A DNA stretch of 64,000 nucleotides from Lactobacillus jensenii DSM 20557 (GCF_001436455.1 NZ_AYYU01000004.1:1-64000), one strand, 5' to 3'. Shown: positions 9,715-18,705, counted from the stretch's first letter. Translations and numbers: made by a program. Notes: a model not told the origin generated them from the sequence alone.

Positions 9715-9747
9715 AAAAGAGATTTAGCAATGCTAAATCTCTTTTTT
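9715..9747 (+). terminator. ldhD terminator
   Basis: A long stem (AGAGATTTAGC/GCTAAATCTCT) followed by six T. Confidence 0.85.
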
Positions 9748-9777
9748 CTATCTATTAATAGCTTCCAAGCAAAATAT

Positions 9778-9954
9778 TTGACATATTCAAAAATTTTTGT
9801 TTCCTTTCAAAAAGAAATATGCTACACTTGTGAGCGGCGTATGTGCAACACCTTTAATAGACCTCGTGGTTGAAGTTTGTTCAGCACTTATTCCAAACTA
9901 AATTCATGCTCTATAGCATAACGTTGATAACTAAATAAAAGGGGAATTTTTTAC
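9778..9954 (+). promoter_or_regulatory. Promoter and long leader of the aquaporin gene
   Basis: A TTGACA and, further on, a TACACT -10 candidate precede about 125 bases of untranslated sequence before the aquaporin RBS. The leader contains small inverted repeats (AGTTTG/CAAACT and ATGCT/AGCAT). I recognise no known riboswitch in it. Confidence 0.4.
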
Positions 9955-10674
9955 ATGCATAGTTTTATTGGGGAATTCGTCGGCACTATGGTCTTATTAG
10001 TGCTCGGTATTGGTATTGGTGCTGGCTCTAATTTAAAAGGCTCAATCGCAAAAGGCGCTAGTTGGCATCATATTACCATGACTTGGGGCTTGGCAATTAC
10101 TTTTGCCGTTTATGTAGCCGGCAGTCTTGGCTCTAAAGCACACCTCAATCCAGCTGTAACTTTGAGTTTTGCTACTTTTGGTCTTTTCCCATGGAAAGAC
10201 GTTTTACCATACATTACAGCTCAATTTTTAGGAGCATTTGCAGGAGCTGCAATTATTGCAATCCACTACTACCCTCACTTCAAAGCTACAAAGAATGAAG
10301 ATGAAGGTAACCACGTTGGTATTTTTACCACTGGTGCTGCAATTGACAATCCTATTTTTAACTTCCTCAGTGAAGTAATTGCGACATTTATTTTTGTTTT
10401 AATTCTTTTAAACTTAGGTGACTTCACTACTGGTCTTAAGCCACTTATTTTAGGTCTATTAATCATGGTAATTGGTCAAGCATTTGGTGAAACTACTGGC
10501 TTTGCTTTAAACCCAGCTCGTGACTGGGGTCCACGTTTTGCTTATACTGTATTGCCAATTCCAAATAAAGGTAACGCACATTGGAGTTATGCATGGGTTC
10601 CTATGTTTGGTCCATTAGTTGGTGCATTCATGGCAACTGGTTTGCAAGCTCTCGTTTTATCAATGATGAAATAA
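9955..10674 (+). CDS. glpF: MIP-family aquaporin/glycerol facilitator
   Basis: A 239-residue major intrinsic protein with six membrane segments and the two half-helix motifs HLNPAVT (near 62) and ALNPARD (near 184). The Asp after the second NPAR marks the glycerol-facilitator branch rather than strict water channels; in lactobacilli this branch also passes lactic acid and dihydroxyacetone. Its place behind ldhD fits a role in lactate or glycerol movement. RBS AAAGGGG. Symbol by family, since lactobacilli carry several paralogs. Confidence 0.85.
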   Translation: MHSFIGEFVGTMVLLVLGIGIGAGSNLKGSIAKGASWHHITMTWGLAITFAVYVAGSLGSKAHLNPAVTLSFATFGLFPWKDVLPYITAQFLGAFAGAAIIAIHYYPHFKATKNEDEGNHVGIFTTGAAIDNPIFNFLSEVIATFIFVLILLNLGDFTTGLKPLILGLLIMVIGQAFGETTGFALNPARDWGPRFAYTVLPIPNKGNAHWSYAWVPMFGPLVGAFMATGLQALVLSMMK

Positions 10675-10688
10675 TAAAATTAGTTACT

Positions 10689-10723
10689 AAAAAATCCCAC
10701 CTCAACAAAGGTGGGATTTTTTT
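10689..10723 (+). terminator. Aquaporin terminator
   Basis: AAATCCCACCT/AGGTGGGATTT stem with a CAACAA loop and seven T; A run on the other side lets it also serve the convergent HAD gene. Confidence 0.88.
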
Positions 10724-10742
10724 AATATAATGATTTTTACAT

Positions 10743-11450
10743 TCAATATTTCTTTTTAAAATCTGCTTGCATTAACTTCACAAATTGTGGGTAATTTTCA
10801 ACTTCAAATAAAGGATGTAAATTTAAAGTATTTTTGCGATGGTGATGATTATACCAAACACTACCGAAACCGTAACGCTCTGCACCTAAGATATCTGACT
10901 GTAGTCCATCTCCAAAAAATAAAGTTTTATCTGGACTAATCCCAGATCTACTAAAGAAGTAATCAAAAATTCGCTCATCTGGCTTTTGATACCCTGCTTC
11001 TTCTGAAGTCACAATTAAGTCAAAATAATCATAAATTCCTGCTAATTTTAAGCGATGCGTCTGCATAAATTGCTCACCATTACTTAAAACTGCCAACTTA
11101 TACCCTTCACTCTTAGCAAAGCGCAAGGTATCTTCAACACCTGGCAACAATTGATGGGCTTCACCAAAGTATGAGCGATACTCATCCATTGTCTTTTGAC
11201 CATCAACATCAATATCTAAGTTTTCTTTTAAAAAGACTCGAAAACATTGCTCACTTAATTCTTGATAAGTTAACTCTCCCTGCTCTAACTTACGCCACAA
11301 GCTTTGGTTATAAGCATGATATTGTCGTCTTAGATTATTGGAAAGTCGCCAGTTGTGGGCGTTAAATAAGCTTTGCAAGGCGAAGCTTTCAGTTGATGCC
11401 AGACTAATCAGAGTGTCATCAACATCAAATATAAGTTGCTGATAGCGCAT
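10743..11450 (-). CDS. HAD-superfamily hydrolase, YjjG-like
   Basis: A 235-residue HAD phosphatase with a helical cap. Motif I is FDVDDTL near residues 8-14, motif II is VLSNGEQ, motif III Lys sits in GYQKPDERIF, and motif IV is FFGDGLQSD. The closest well-known relatives are YjjG-type nucleotidases that clean out non-canonical pyrimidine nucleotides; substrate cannot be fixed here. RBS GAGGAG. No obvious operon partner. Confidence 0.85.
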   Translation of the reverse strand: MRYQQLIFDVDDTLISLASTESFALQSLFNAHNWRLSNNLRRQYHAYNQSLWRKLEQGELTYQELSEQCFRVFLKENLDIDVDGQKTMDEYRSYFGEAHQLLPGVEDTLRFAKSEGYKLAVLSNGEQFMQTHRLKLAGIYDYFDLIVTSEEAGYQKPDERIFDYFFSRSGISPDKTLFFGDGLQSDILGAERYGFGSVWYNHHHRKNTLNLHPLFEVENYPQFVKLMQADFKKKY

Positions 11451-11518
11451 AGGTTTATCTCCTCTATCTCAAAAGTTGGGAATATTTATTATAACATGCT
11501 TTTTCAAAAAAGGTAGAT

Positions 11519-11534
11519 AGTTTCACGTGTAACA
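11519..11534. other. parS-like site 2
   Basis: AGTTTCACGTGTAACA matches 14 of 16 positions of the parS consensus. It is intergenic and directly abuts a terminator hairpin. Confidence 0.6.
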
Positions 11535-11565
11535 CAAAAGAGACATCATCTGATGTCTCTTTTGT
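11534..11565. terminator. Terminator of the 108-residue membrane protein gene
   Basis: A perfect 15-pair stem (core AAAAGAGACATCA/TGATGTCTCTTTT) with a two-base apex. It serves the minus-strand gene that ends 27 bases away. Confidence 0.8.
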
Positions 11566-11591
11566 ATTATCCAAAATTGAATTCTCTGAAT

Positions 11592-11918
11592 TTATTTTGC
11601 TAAAGCTGAGTTTCCACTATTTAGCATAAGAGTTAAGCCGAATAAAACGACTGCCATAATTAAAGCAAAAACTCCAAATAAACTAACAGTTGGAATTGAC
11701 ATAGTCATAAACCAGCCGATTAAGTTCAAGACTAAACCAGCAATGTCGCCAGTTAAATTATCCATGTCCTTAGTTGCAACGTATGCAATACCTGCAACTA
11801 AGAAGATAATTCCTGCAATCATAGCATTAGTTGCTAGATGTGCAGTTACAGCTTGAAATAACATGTAGAGTGACATAAGTACCATTACAATACCAGCAAA
11901 AAATTTTGTATTTTTCAT
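11592..11918 (-). CDS. Small four-helix membrane protein, unknown function
   Basis: A 108-residue protein that is almost entirely hydrophobic, with four likely membrane helices (about 5-25, 30-48, 57-75, 79-100) and one polar loop KDMDNLTGD between the second and third. It resembles small DUF308-type membrane proteins in layout but I cannot assign a family with confidence. Good RBS (GGAGGT). It has its own promoter lying under a palindrome and its own terminator. Next to a DUF975 membrane protein on the same strand. Confidence 0.7.
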   Translation of the reverse strand: MKNTKFFAGIVMVLMSLYMLFQAVTAHLATNAMIAGIIFLVAGIAYVATKDMDNLTGDIAGLVLNLIGWFMTMSIPTVSLFGVFALIMAVVLFGLTLMLNSGNSALAK

Positions 11919-11959
11919 GTTTTTACCTCCGAGAGAAATATATCTTTCTCACAGAAATT

Positions 11960-11996
11960 ATTATACTCAAATAAGCATTGCTATGCAATACTTATT
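11960..11996 (-). promoter_or_regulatory. Promoter under a 27-base palindrome
   Basis: On the minus strand TTGCAT and TATAAT are spaced 17 bases, driving the 108-residue membrane protein gene. The -35 and spacer lie inside AATAAGCATTGC-TAT-GCAATACTTATT, 12-base arms with a single mismatch. It may be an operator, or the terminator of the upstream DUF975 gene, although there is no strong T run. Confidence 0.5.
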
Positions 11997-12023
11997 TTGA
12001 ATACTATTTAATTTTATTTTTGT

Positions 12024-12737
12024 CTAGTTATTAGCTGCTAGCTTACGGTAAAATTCTGCCTTAGTTGTTTGAATGTATGGAACAAGCCATAGCCAGCCAA
12101 TACCTAAAGCAAGTGTTGCTAAAATTCCCCAGCCGATAAAACTTAAATCTAAAACAAATAATTGAAACTTATGTCCCTTCATCATTTGACGAGATTTAGT
12201 AATGGCTTCAGTTACACCTACTTCTTTTCCAGCCTTATGCATATCTTCTAAGATGTAAAAAGTCATTGCATATGAATATGATTTTACAATCCCAGGAATG
12301 ATGAATAGTAAAGACCATAATCCAGTGAAGATGGAAGTTAATAAAACATTGACGAAGTAGTTATAAGTTCTGCCACCTCTGAAGGCTAAAAAGATATTTT
12401 TGAAAACATTATTTTCTTTTTTACCATCTACTAAATGTAAATAACCAATCTGAACTCCCTTATCAAACATACCAGTAATAAGTGAAATACCAAATGATAA
12501 TAGGTAAACAAAACCTGCAAAACTTACAAATAAGGAAATTACAAAGCCAGGATCCTCTGTCAAAACACGTTCTGCCATCATAAAGCCAAAAATACCAGCG
12601 GAACCAAACATGAGAAACATAATTCCTCTGCTGACCAAATAGGCAATTAGCATAAGCATTAATGACATTAGAGCTCCCCAAGCCCAATTGTTGTGTAGTT
12701 TTTCTTTAGCATTAAATTTTAATTCTGAGCGTTTCAT
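12024..12737 (-). CDS. DUF975 family membrane protein
   Basis: A 237-residue protein starting MKRSELKFNAKEKLHNNWAW, the signature opening of DUF975, followed by five or six membrane segments. The family is common in lactobacilli and streptococci and has no established function. The conserved YSYAMTFYILED and a C-terminal GWLWLVPYIQTTKAEFY block are present, so it looks intact. RBS CGGAGG; no clear T-run terminator follows it. Confidence 0.85.
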   Translation of the reverse strand: MKRSELKFNAKEKLHNNWAWGALMSLMLMLIAYLVSRGIMFLMFGSAGIFGFMMAERVLTEDPGFVISLFVSFAGFVYLLSFGISLITGMFDKGVQIGYLHLVDGKKENNVFKNIFLAFRGGRTYNYFVNVLLTSIFTGLWSLLFIIPGIVKSYSYAMTFYILEDMHKAGKEVGVTEAITKSRQMMKGHKFQLFVLDLSFIGWGILATLALGIGWLWLVPYIQTTKAEFYRKLAANN

Positions 12738-12779
12738 AATTGAGCCTCCGTATTAGTTTCCTATTACACTTTAAGTATA

Positions 12780-12809
12780 TAAAAAAATCGTTGCTCTTGC
12801 AACGATTTT
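12780..12809 (-). terminator. Aldo/keto reductase terminator
   Basis: AAAATCGTTGC/GCAACGATTTT stem with a four-base loop, followed on the minus strand by a run of seven T. Confidence 0.85.
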
Positions 12810-12818
12810 GATTTGAAT

Positions 12819-13676
12819 CTAAAAATTAGCTTGGTCTGGATCTAAGGCTGAGTTGCCTTTTCCTTCTAAGCCATCAAGTAACTTCATTTCATCCGCAGAT
12901 AATGAAAAATCAAAGACTTGACCATTGGCTTTAATATATTCTTCGTGAACTGACTTAGGTAGTGGTAAAAAGCCATGTTCCAAACTCCAGCGAATTAAAA
13001 TTTGGGCAGGACTCTTGCCGTGTTCTTGAGCTAACTTATTAACAAGTTCATTACCTAATAAATCTCCTGTTCCAAGTGGAGAATAGGCTTCACTTAAAAT
13101 TTGATGCTTGTCATTTTCTTTACGAACATCTGACTCTAAGTCGCTGGGATTTAAGTAAATTTGGTTAACAGCTGGAATTACATCCGCATTTTCTAATAAG
13201 GCATCTAAATGATGCTTTCTAAAATTAGATACCCCAATTGCACGGATCTTGCCGGCTTTTTGGGCTTCTTCCATAGCTTGCCAGCTTTCACTATTTAATT
13301 CAGCCCAATTATCACGCATAGCAACTGGATTAGGCCAGTGAATCAAATAAAGATCTAAGTAATCTAGCCCTAGCTTCATTAAGCTAGTATCAATTGCTTT
13401 TTTAGTATTTTCATAGCCATGATCAGAATTCCAAAGCTTAGTAGTAACAAAAAGTTCATCACGTCTAATGCCACTTTTCTTAATTGCGCGGCCAACACTT
13501 TCTTCGTTACCATAGGCAGCCGCAGTATCAATATGACGATAACCACTATTCAAAGCCGCTAAAACTGACTTTTCCGCAACTTCACCATCAGGAGTTTGCC
13601 AAGTACCAAAGCCAACAACAGGAATTTTTACACCGTTATTCAAAGTGTAAGTATCATTTAATCCTCTTAAAGCCAT
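12819..13676 (-). CDS. Aldo/keto reductase
   Basis: A 285-residue TIM-barrel NADPH-dependent reductase of the AKR5-like 2,5-diketo-gluconate reductase group. Catalytic residues are visible: Asp and Tyr in RHIDTAAAYGNE, Lys in VTTKLWNSDHG, His in YLIHWPNP; cofactor-binding LPKSVHEEYIKAN lies near the C-terminus. The ATG is chosen because AGTGAGG lies seven bases ahead; a GTG four codons upstream would bury that RBS. The natural substrate, probably a small aldehyde or ketone, is not evident. Confidence 0.88.
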   Translation of the reverse strand: MALRGLNDTYTLNNGVKIPVVGFGTWQTPDGEVAEKSVLAALNSGYRHIDTAAAYGNEESVGRAIKKSGIRRDELFVTTKLWNSDHGYENTKKAIDTSLMKLGLDYLDLYLIHWPNPVAMRDNWAELNSESWQAMEEAQKAGKIRAIGVSNFRKHHLDALLENADVIPAVNQIYLNPSDLESDVRKENDKHQILSEAYSPLGTGDLLGNELVNKLAQEHGKSPAQILIRWSLEHGFLPLPKSVHEEYIKANGQVFDFSLSADEMKLLDGLEGKGNSALDPDQANF

Positions 13677-13725
13677 AATTTGCCTCACTTTCGTTATTTA
13701 GTTATGTGTAATTATATCATTATAC

Positions 13726-16536
13726 TTACTTTTCACTAGTGAAAAGCATTTGATACATGTCACTAGTTAGTGGCGTTTGTAAAAGCAAGTCCATACCAAC
13801 TGTGGCTTTTTGCTTAGGACCAATCTTTTCTTCTTGCGCATGCATAATCTTAGCCTCTCCCAGATAGAAAAACTCGCGACTAGCTGCGTCACTCTTTTTG
13901 ACAAATAAGTGCAATTTAACTTTGCCACTTAATAAGCGCTGAACTTCGTCTGAATCTAAATGTCGCGGTGAACGAGTATACCAATGCAAGCTACGTCCAT
14001 CAGAAAAGTCATTTTGGTAAATACTACTGCGCTTTTCTTCAGTTTTATTATAAATAATAAAAATCGGACAATCCTTTTCTCCTACTCGGTAGCCATACAT
14101 CGGTGCGCTAACATCTAGTGGCCAATTAAGTAAATGGCAGGCATCTTTGCGATCATAAGGCTGATACAAAGTAAATTCCTGGCTGTTATCAAAAGCTTGA
14201 TTTAGAGCTAATCCCGTCTTAATTAGATCAGTAAATAAAGTCTTAAAATCAACATCTTCAAGAGCTTTTTTAATCTCTTGACTAAAAGTAAAGTCAAACA
14301 AGTTCAAACGCTCAATTAATGCAGTATTACCATATTGGGCTTTTTTGGTAGTTTTACCAGCTTTAACATCGAAGAAATCTAGCATCAAGAAGTTTTGAAC
14401 AGAAGCTAATAGATCACGACTGCAATAAGCATGATGCTGCTTTAACTCAGTTTCAAATTGCTCACTAGTGACTTTTTCATGCTTCAATAATAGGTTCAGA
14501 AGCAATAACTCATGAATTCTTTTCCCGGGTAATAATTCTTTGGTTAAAAAGCTCAAGACTTGACTTTCAAATTGTGTAAGAGTAAGCTCTTCACCCATTT
14601 TCTTCAAAAAAGTAGCATACGAAGCAAGACTAGTATTTTGAGCAAAAACGAGTGGAGAAACTGAACCAAAGCGATAGAAATCATAAAGTAATGGTCTCTT
14701 GCCTAATTTATCTTTTAGTTCATGATAGGCTTCTCTAAGTTGTTTTAAGCCATCAAGCTTGATTTTAGCTAAAGATGCTAAAATTCTCTCGCTAGCAATA
14801 CGACTGAAATTAATCGTTGACAATCCAACAAATGACGGTAGTTGTGCTTCCCGCTTAGCGCGATCAATTGAAGCTGACCGATCACCAGTTAAAGCCAATG
14901 GAATTAAATAGTTGTTTTGATAGTTACCAATGAAGTCAATCACTGTAACATAGTCTTTACCAGGATACTTTCTTAAGCCACGCCCTAGTTGCTGGATAAA
15001 GACAATGCTAGATTGCGTATTTCGCAGCATGATAACTTGATTTAGACAAGGAATATCAATACCCTCATTGAACAAATCAACGGTAATAATGTATTCAATT
15101 CTTCCTGATTCTAAGTCATTAACTGCTTGCTGACGTTCAGACTCGGTATTTTCATTAGTTAAGCTAATGGCCTGATGTCCGCGCTTACTAAATTCCTGAG
15201 CCAATTCTTTTGCTTCTGCTTGTCGACTGCAAAATACTAAGCCATGAACAGTCTGACCGCAATAACCGTAGTAATCAATTTCTTTAAGTAAATAATCAAC
15301 CCGTTTGCTAGCTGTTAAATAAGCTAAATTCGTTGTTTCATCAATACTTTGTCCATTAACTTCGTAGTCTTCAACTCCAACATAGTGAAATGGCGTTAAC
15401 ATTCCTTCTTGAAGGGCATCTTGCAGGCGAATTTCATAAGCTAAGTTGTAATCAAAGATTTCAAAAACATTTTCTTTATCCATTCGCTCAGGCGTTGCTG
15501 TCATACCGAGTAAAAACTTAGGCTCTAAATGATTCAAGACCCGTTGATATGAAGGCGCAGCTGTACGGTGAGCTTCATCAATTAAAACAAAATCAAATTC
15601 AGCTGGATCAAGGCTCTTTAATAAGTCTTCCTGGCTTAAAGTCTGAATTGTTGCAAATAAGTATTTAGCATCGTAATCATGGTGTTTTCCCGAAAGAAGA
15701 CCATAATCACTCTTGCGCCCACCAATTACTTTTTGAAAACTAGACATAGCCTTTTTAGCAATTTGAGCCCGGTGCACAAGATACAAAAAGCGTTTTAGCT
15801 GATACTTCTTGACCGCAAATGCTGCTAGATAAGTCTTACCTGTCCCTGTAGCAGAAACAACTAAGGCTCGCTTTTGGCCTTGATTAATGATGTTGAACAA
15901 ATTCTTGATTGCTTCTTTTTGCATCAAGTTTGGCTTTATTTCCTGGGTAATAATAGGAGCTTGGGCTTGAGGCTTTGCCCAAGTTTGAGCATAATCATCA
16001 ATCCACTCAGTAGTTAAAGGAGTCGCAGTTTTAGTCAAATCATTCAATTCAGCTTGAAGTTGCTGGGTTAAACCCGCATTTTGAGTTGAGCTAACCTTTA
16101 AGCACCATTCACTATTAGCCAACATTGCTGAGCGAGTGAAGTTAGCTGAGCCAATAATCGCTGTTTGATAATCCACATGATTAAATAAAAAGCCCTTAGC
16201 ATGGAAGCCTGGTTTATTACTGATTTTCACTGTTAAATTTGGAATTTTCATTAATTCAGTAAAAACTTTAGGGCTGTTAAATTGCAGATATGAGCCTGTA
16301 ATGATTGTTCCTGAGATCTTAGTATCTGCTAATACTTGCTTTAGTGGAACCAGCATGTCTTCACTAATAAAGGCAACTGCCCAAGTAAAAGAGTTAGCAG
16401 TTATGAGTTCTTGACGCAAGCTGAGCCAGATTTTTTCATTACTATTAGATAAAAGTTGGGGCGTTAAATTGACTTGTCCTGGATACTTTGTATCATACAA
16501 ACCATTTAAAATTGCATCTTTTAAGACTTTTTCCAT
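13726..16536 (-). CDS. PLD-domain superfamily II helicase with DUF3427
   Basis: A 936-residue three-part protein. Residues 40-150 form a phospholipase D-like domain with HAK at 112-114 and GSANFTRS at 129-136, half of a typical HKD active site. A superfamily II helicase follows: Walker A ATGTGKT at 229-235, DEAH at 320-323, MTATPER and a motif VI QQLGRGLRK near 490. The last 300 residues match DUF3427. Homologs are widespread in Firmicutes and are often found near restriction and defense genes, but here the neighbours are exonuclease III and a reductase. A role in DNA repair or in acting on foreign DNA is possible; nothing in the sequence decides it. RBS GGAGAGG. Confidence 0.85.
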   Translation of the reverse strand: MEKVLKDAILNGLYDTKYPGQVNLTPQLLSNSNEKIWLSLRQELITANSFTWAVAFISEDMLVPLKQVLADTKISGTIITGSYLQFNSPKVFTELMKIPNLTVKISNKPGFHAKGFLFNHVDYQTAIIGSANFTRSAMLANSEWCLKVSSTQNAGLTQQLQAELNDLTKTATPLTTEWIDDYAQTWAKPQAQAPIITQEIKPNLMQKEAIKNLFNIINQGQKRALVVSATGTGKTYLAAFAVKKYQLKRFLYLVHRAQIAKKAMSSFQKVIGGRKSDYGLLSGKHHDYDAKYLFATIQTLSQEDLLKSLDPAEFDFVLIDEAHRTAAPSYQRVLNHLEPKFLLGMTATPERMDKENVFEIFDYNLAYEIRLQDALQEGMLTPFHYVGVEDYEVNGQSIDETTNLAYLTASKRVDYLLKEIDYYGYCGQTVHGLVFCSRQAEAKELAQEFSKRGHQAISLTNENTESERQQAVNDLESGRIEYIITVDLFNEGIDIPCLNQVIMLRNTQSSIVFIQQLGRGLRKYPGKDYVTVIDFIGNYQNNYLIPLALTGDRSASIDRAKREAQLPSFVGLSTINFSRIASERILASLAKIKLDGLKQLREAYHELKDKLGKRPLLYDFYRFGSVSPLVFAQNTSLASYATFLKKMGEELTLTQFESQVLSFLTKELLPGKRIHELLLLNLLLKHEKVTSEQFETELKQHHAYCSRDLLASVQNFLMLDFFDVKAGKTTKKAQYGNTALIERLNLFDFTFSQEIKKALEDVDFKTLFTDLIKTGLALNQAFDNSQEFTLYQPYDRKDACHLLNWPLDVSAPMYGYRVGEKDCPIFIIYNKTEEKRSSIYQNDFSDGRSLHWYTRSPRHLDSDEVQRLLSGKVKLHLFVKKSDAASREFFYLGEAKIMHAQEEKIGPKQKATVGMDLLLQTPLTSDMYQMLFTSEK

Positions 16537-16548
16537 AAATCCTCTCCA

Positions 16549-16580
16549 AAAACAAAAGGCATCATTTGCGATGCCTTATT
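16549..16580 (-). terminator. Exonuclease III terminator
   Basis: On the minus strand AAGGCATC/GATGCCTT with loop GCAAAT, then TTTTGTTTTT. Only a few bases separate it from the helicase RBS, so helicase transcripts depend on readthrough or an internal start. Confidence 0.75.
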
Positions 16581-16581
16581 T

Positions 16582-17409
16582 TTATAACTCGATTTCTAAG
16601 ACAATTGGACAGTGGTCTGCACGTTCACCAGTATCCATCATTTCGGACTTCTTAATCTTATCCGCAATTCGGTTACTTGTTAGCCAGTAATCAATTCTCC
16701 AGCCTGAATTATTAGCTTTAGCTGTTCTAATTCTTTGTGCCCACCATGAATAAACTTCTGGAATATTGCCATGAATCTTACGAAAACTATCGGTAAAGCC
16801 AGCTGCAAGTAGTTCAGTAAAATCTGCTCTTTCTTCATCAGTAAAGCCGGCTGAATGGTGGTTGTTTTCTGGGTGTTTCAAGTCGATTTCTTCATGCGCT
16901 ACGTTATAGTCTCCACTAGCTAAAACAGGCTTTTGTACATCAAGTTCTTGTAAGTATTCAATATACTTTTTATCCCAACCTTGGCGGTCGCTAAGACGCT
17001 TCAATTCACCACCAGCATTTGGTGTATAAACTTGAGTGACAAAGTATTCTGGGAACTCTAAAGTGATAATCCGGCCTTCAAAGTCCATTGTATCAGGGGC
17101 CCCAATCTTAGGATATGATACTTCTGGCTTTAAGGACTTTTTGTATAAGTACATCGTTCCAGCATAACCTTTTCTAGCTGGTTCTTCAGATGAACGCCAC
17201 ACATAATCATAATCCGGAAACATTTCCTGTAAAATTTCAGCATGTTTTTTAGTTGGACCAGTTGCACGTAATTTTGTTTCTTGAATCGCTAAGATATCTG
17301 GTTCTTTTTCTGCAATTTGAGTTAAAACATGTCTAGTTTTTTGCGCACGAGCTGAATCACTAGTTAGTGCAGCATTAAGTGAATCAATATTCCATGAAAT
17401 TAAAAGCAT
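16582..17409 (-). CDS. exoA: Exodeoxyribonuclease III / AP endonuclease
   Basis: A 275-residue member of the ExoIII/APE family (base excision repair, cutting at abasic sites). Metal-binding and catalytic motifs are in place: SWNIDSLNA at the start, IQETKL near 42, VYTPNAG, SGDYNVAHEEIDL, and the terminal RADHCPI with the catalytic Asp-His. Length and motifs are normal. RBS GGGAG. The PLD-helicase gene follows on the same strand. Confidence 0.95.
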   Translation of the reverse strand: MLLISWNIDSLNAALTSDSARAQKTRHVLTQIAEKEPDILAIQETKLRATGPTKKHAEILQEMFPDYDYVWRSSEEPARKGYAGTMYLYKKSLKPEVSYPKIGAPDTMDFEGRIITLEFPEYFVTQVYTPNAGGELKRLSDRQGWDKKYIEYLQELDVQKPVLASGDYNVAHEEIDLKHPENNHHSAGFTDEERADFTELLAAGFTDSFRKIHGNIPEVYSWWAQRIRTAKANNSGWRIDYWLTSNRIADKIKKSEMMDTGERADHCPIVLEIEL

Positions 17410-17477
17410 TGAAAAATCTCCCTTTTTTCGTCTTATTTTTATTATAACGAATCTAGCTTTAATTGGGAGAAAAATGC

Positions 17478-18620
17478 TTAGTCTAAGCTCTTAAAGGCCT
17501 GATCTAAATCGGCAATAATGTCTTCTTTATCTTCAATTCCCACTGACAATCTAATTAAGCCATCACTAATACCATTCTTTAATCTTATTTCCCGAGGAAT
17601 AGACCCATGCGTCATTACTGCTGGCACTTCAATCAAGCTTTCAATTCCACCTAAACTTTCTGCTAAAGAAATCATCCGTAACTTATTAACAAAATCGGCA
17701 ACTTGATATTCATCAGCTAATTCAAAAGAAATCATTGCGCCAAAACCCTTCATCTGCTTTTTAGCTATTTCAAAACTTGGATTAGTCTTCAAGCCTGGAT
17801 AAAGCACTTTTTTGACGTATTTACTTTGCAAAAGATAAGCAATCACTGCTTGCGCATTTTCCTCATGAATTCGCATTCTAGCACCTAAAGTCTTAATCCC
17901 ACGCATTAATAACCATGAATCATCAGGAGACAAGACAGAACCAATAGAATTTTGTAAAAAGGCCAATTTCTCTGCAATCTTTTCGTCTTTAACCACGGCA
18001 ATTCCAGCCACTAGGTCTGAATGACCGCCAAGATATTTAGTCCCCGAATGAACCACGATATCTGCACCTAAATCAAGAGGTTTTTGGTTGTATGGACTTG
18101 CAAAGGTATTATCAACAATCATTAATACATTTTTTTCTTGAGCGATTTTAGCAATTTCAGCTAAGTCAGATACTTCAAGTAGTGGATTAGTAGGCGTTTC
18201 TAAATAAATTGCTTTCACACCTGGCTTAATGGCTGCTGAAACCTCATCAAGCTTACGCGTATCAACTACTGTGAATTTCAAGCCAAAGCGTTTCATCACT
18301 TGGTTAGCTAACCGGAAGGTGCCACCATAGACGTCTTTACCAATGATAATCTCATCGCCTGCTGAAAAGAGTGAAAAGACTGTGTGAATTGCTGCTGAAC
18401 CTGAACTAAAAGCAAAGGCGTCTGCTCCATTTTCTAAATCTGCCATTAAGCTTTCTAGAGCAGCTCGCGTAGGATTACCTGATCTTGAATATTCCCACTT
18501 CAAATTACTGCTTAAAAAAGGCTTATGATAAGTTGATGCTCGATATACTGGAATTGACACTGCTCCCGTTGCTTCATCTTCACTAATTCCGCCATGAATT
18601 AACTTACTATTAAACTTCAT
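17478..18620 (-). CDS. Cystathionine gamma-synthase/beta- or gamma-lyase (Cys/Met metabolism PLP enzyme)
   Basis: A 380-residue PLP enzyme of the Cys/Met metabolism family, with the Schiff-base lysine at 195 in HSGTKYLGGHSD, YSRSGNPTR near 45-52 and SSGSAAIH near 72-79. Members make or split cystathionine during interconversion of cysteine and methionine; sequence alone does not separate the synthase from the lyases. The start is set by GGAGG in front of MKFNSK; the longer in-frame reading overlaps the upstream terminator. Upstream is a leader ORF with Cys-Cys and Met-Met-Cys codons and a terminator, so expression is probably controlled by cysteine and/or methionine supply. Confidence 0.88.
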   Translation of the reverse strand: MKFNSKLIHGGISEDEATGAVSIPVYRASTYHKPFLSSNLKWEYSRSGNPTRAALESLMADLENGADAFAFSSGSAAIHTVFSLFSAGDEIIIGKDVYGGTFRLANQVMKRFGLKFTVVDTRKLDEVSAAIKPGVKAIYLETPTNPLLEVSDLAEIAKIAQEKNVLMIVDNTFASPYNQKPLDLGADIVVHSGTKYLGGHSDLVAGIAVVKDEKIAEKLAFLQNSIGSVLSPDDSWLLMRGIKTLGARMRIHEENAQAVIAYLLQSKYVKKVLYPGLKTNPSFEIAKKQMKGFGAMISFELADEYQVADFVNKLRMISLAESLGGIESLIEVPAVMTHGSIPREIRLKNGISDGLIRLSVGIEDKEDIIADLDQAFKSLD

Positions 18621-18639
18621 CTTGTAACCTCCTGAGAAT

Positions 18640-18676
18640 AAAAAAAGACGCCAATTCAATCATTGAATTAGCGTCA
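18640..18676 (-). terminator. Attenuator terminator before the PLP enzyme gene
   Basis: On the minus strand TGACGCTAATTCAA and TTGAATTGGCGTC form a 13-pair stem with a TGA loop (one G-T pair) followed by seven T. It lies between the leader ORF and the gene RBS, so transcription can only reach the gene by passing it. Its 5' arm can alternatively pair with AGCGTCA inside the leader ORF. Confidence 0.88.
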
Positions 18677-18705
18677 TAGATAAATATTGCTTACTTTTTG
18701 CTTAA

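Noticed and set aside
9841-9873. 10-codon ORF in the aquaporin leader
   Set aside because: It has no convincing RBS and its codons bear no relation to the downstream gene.
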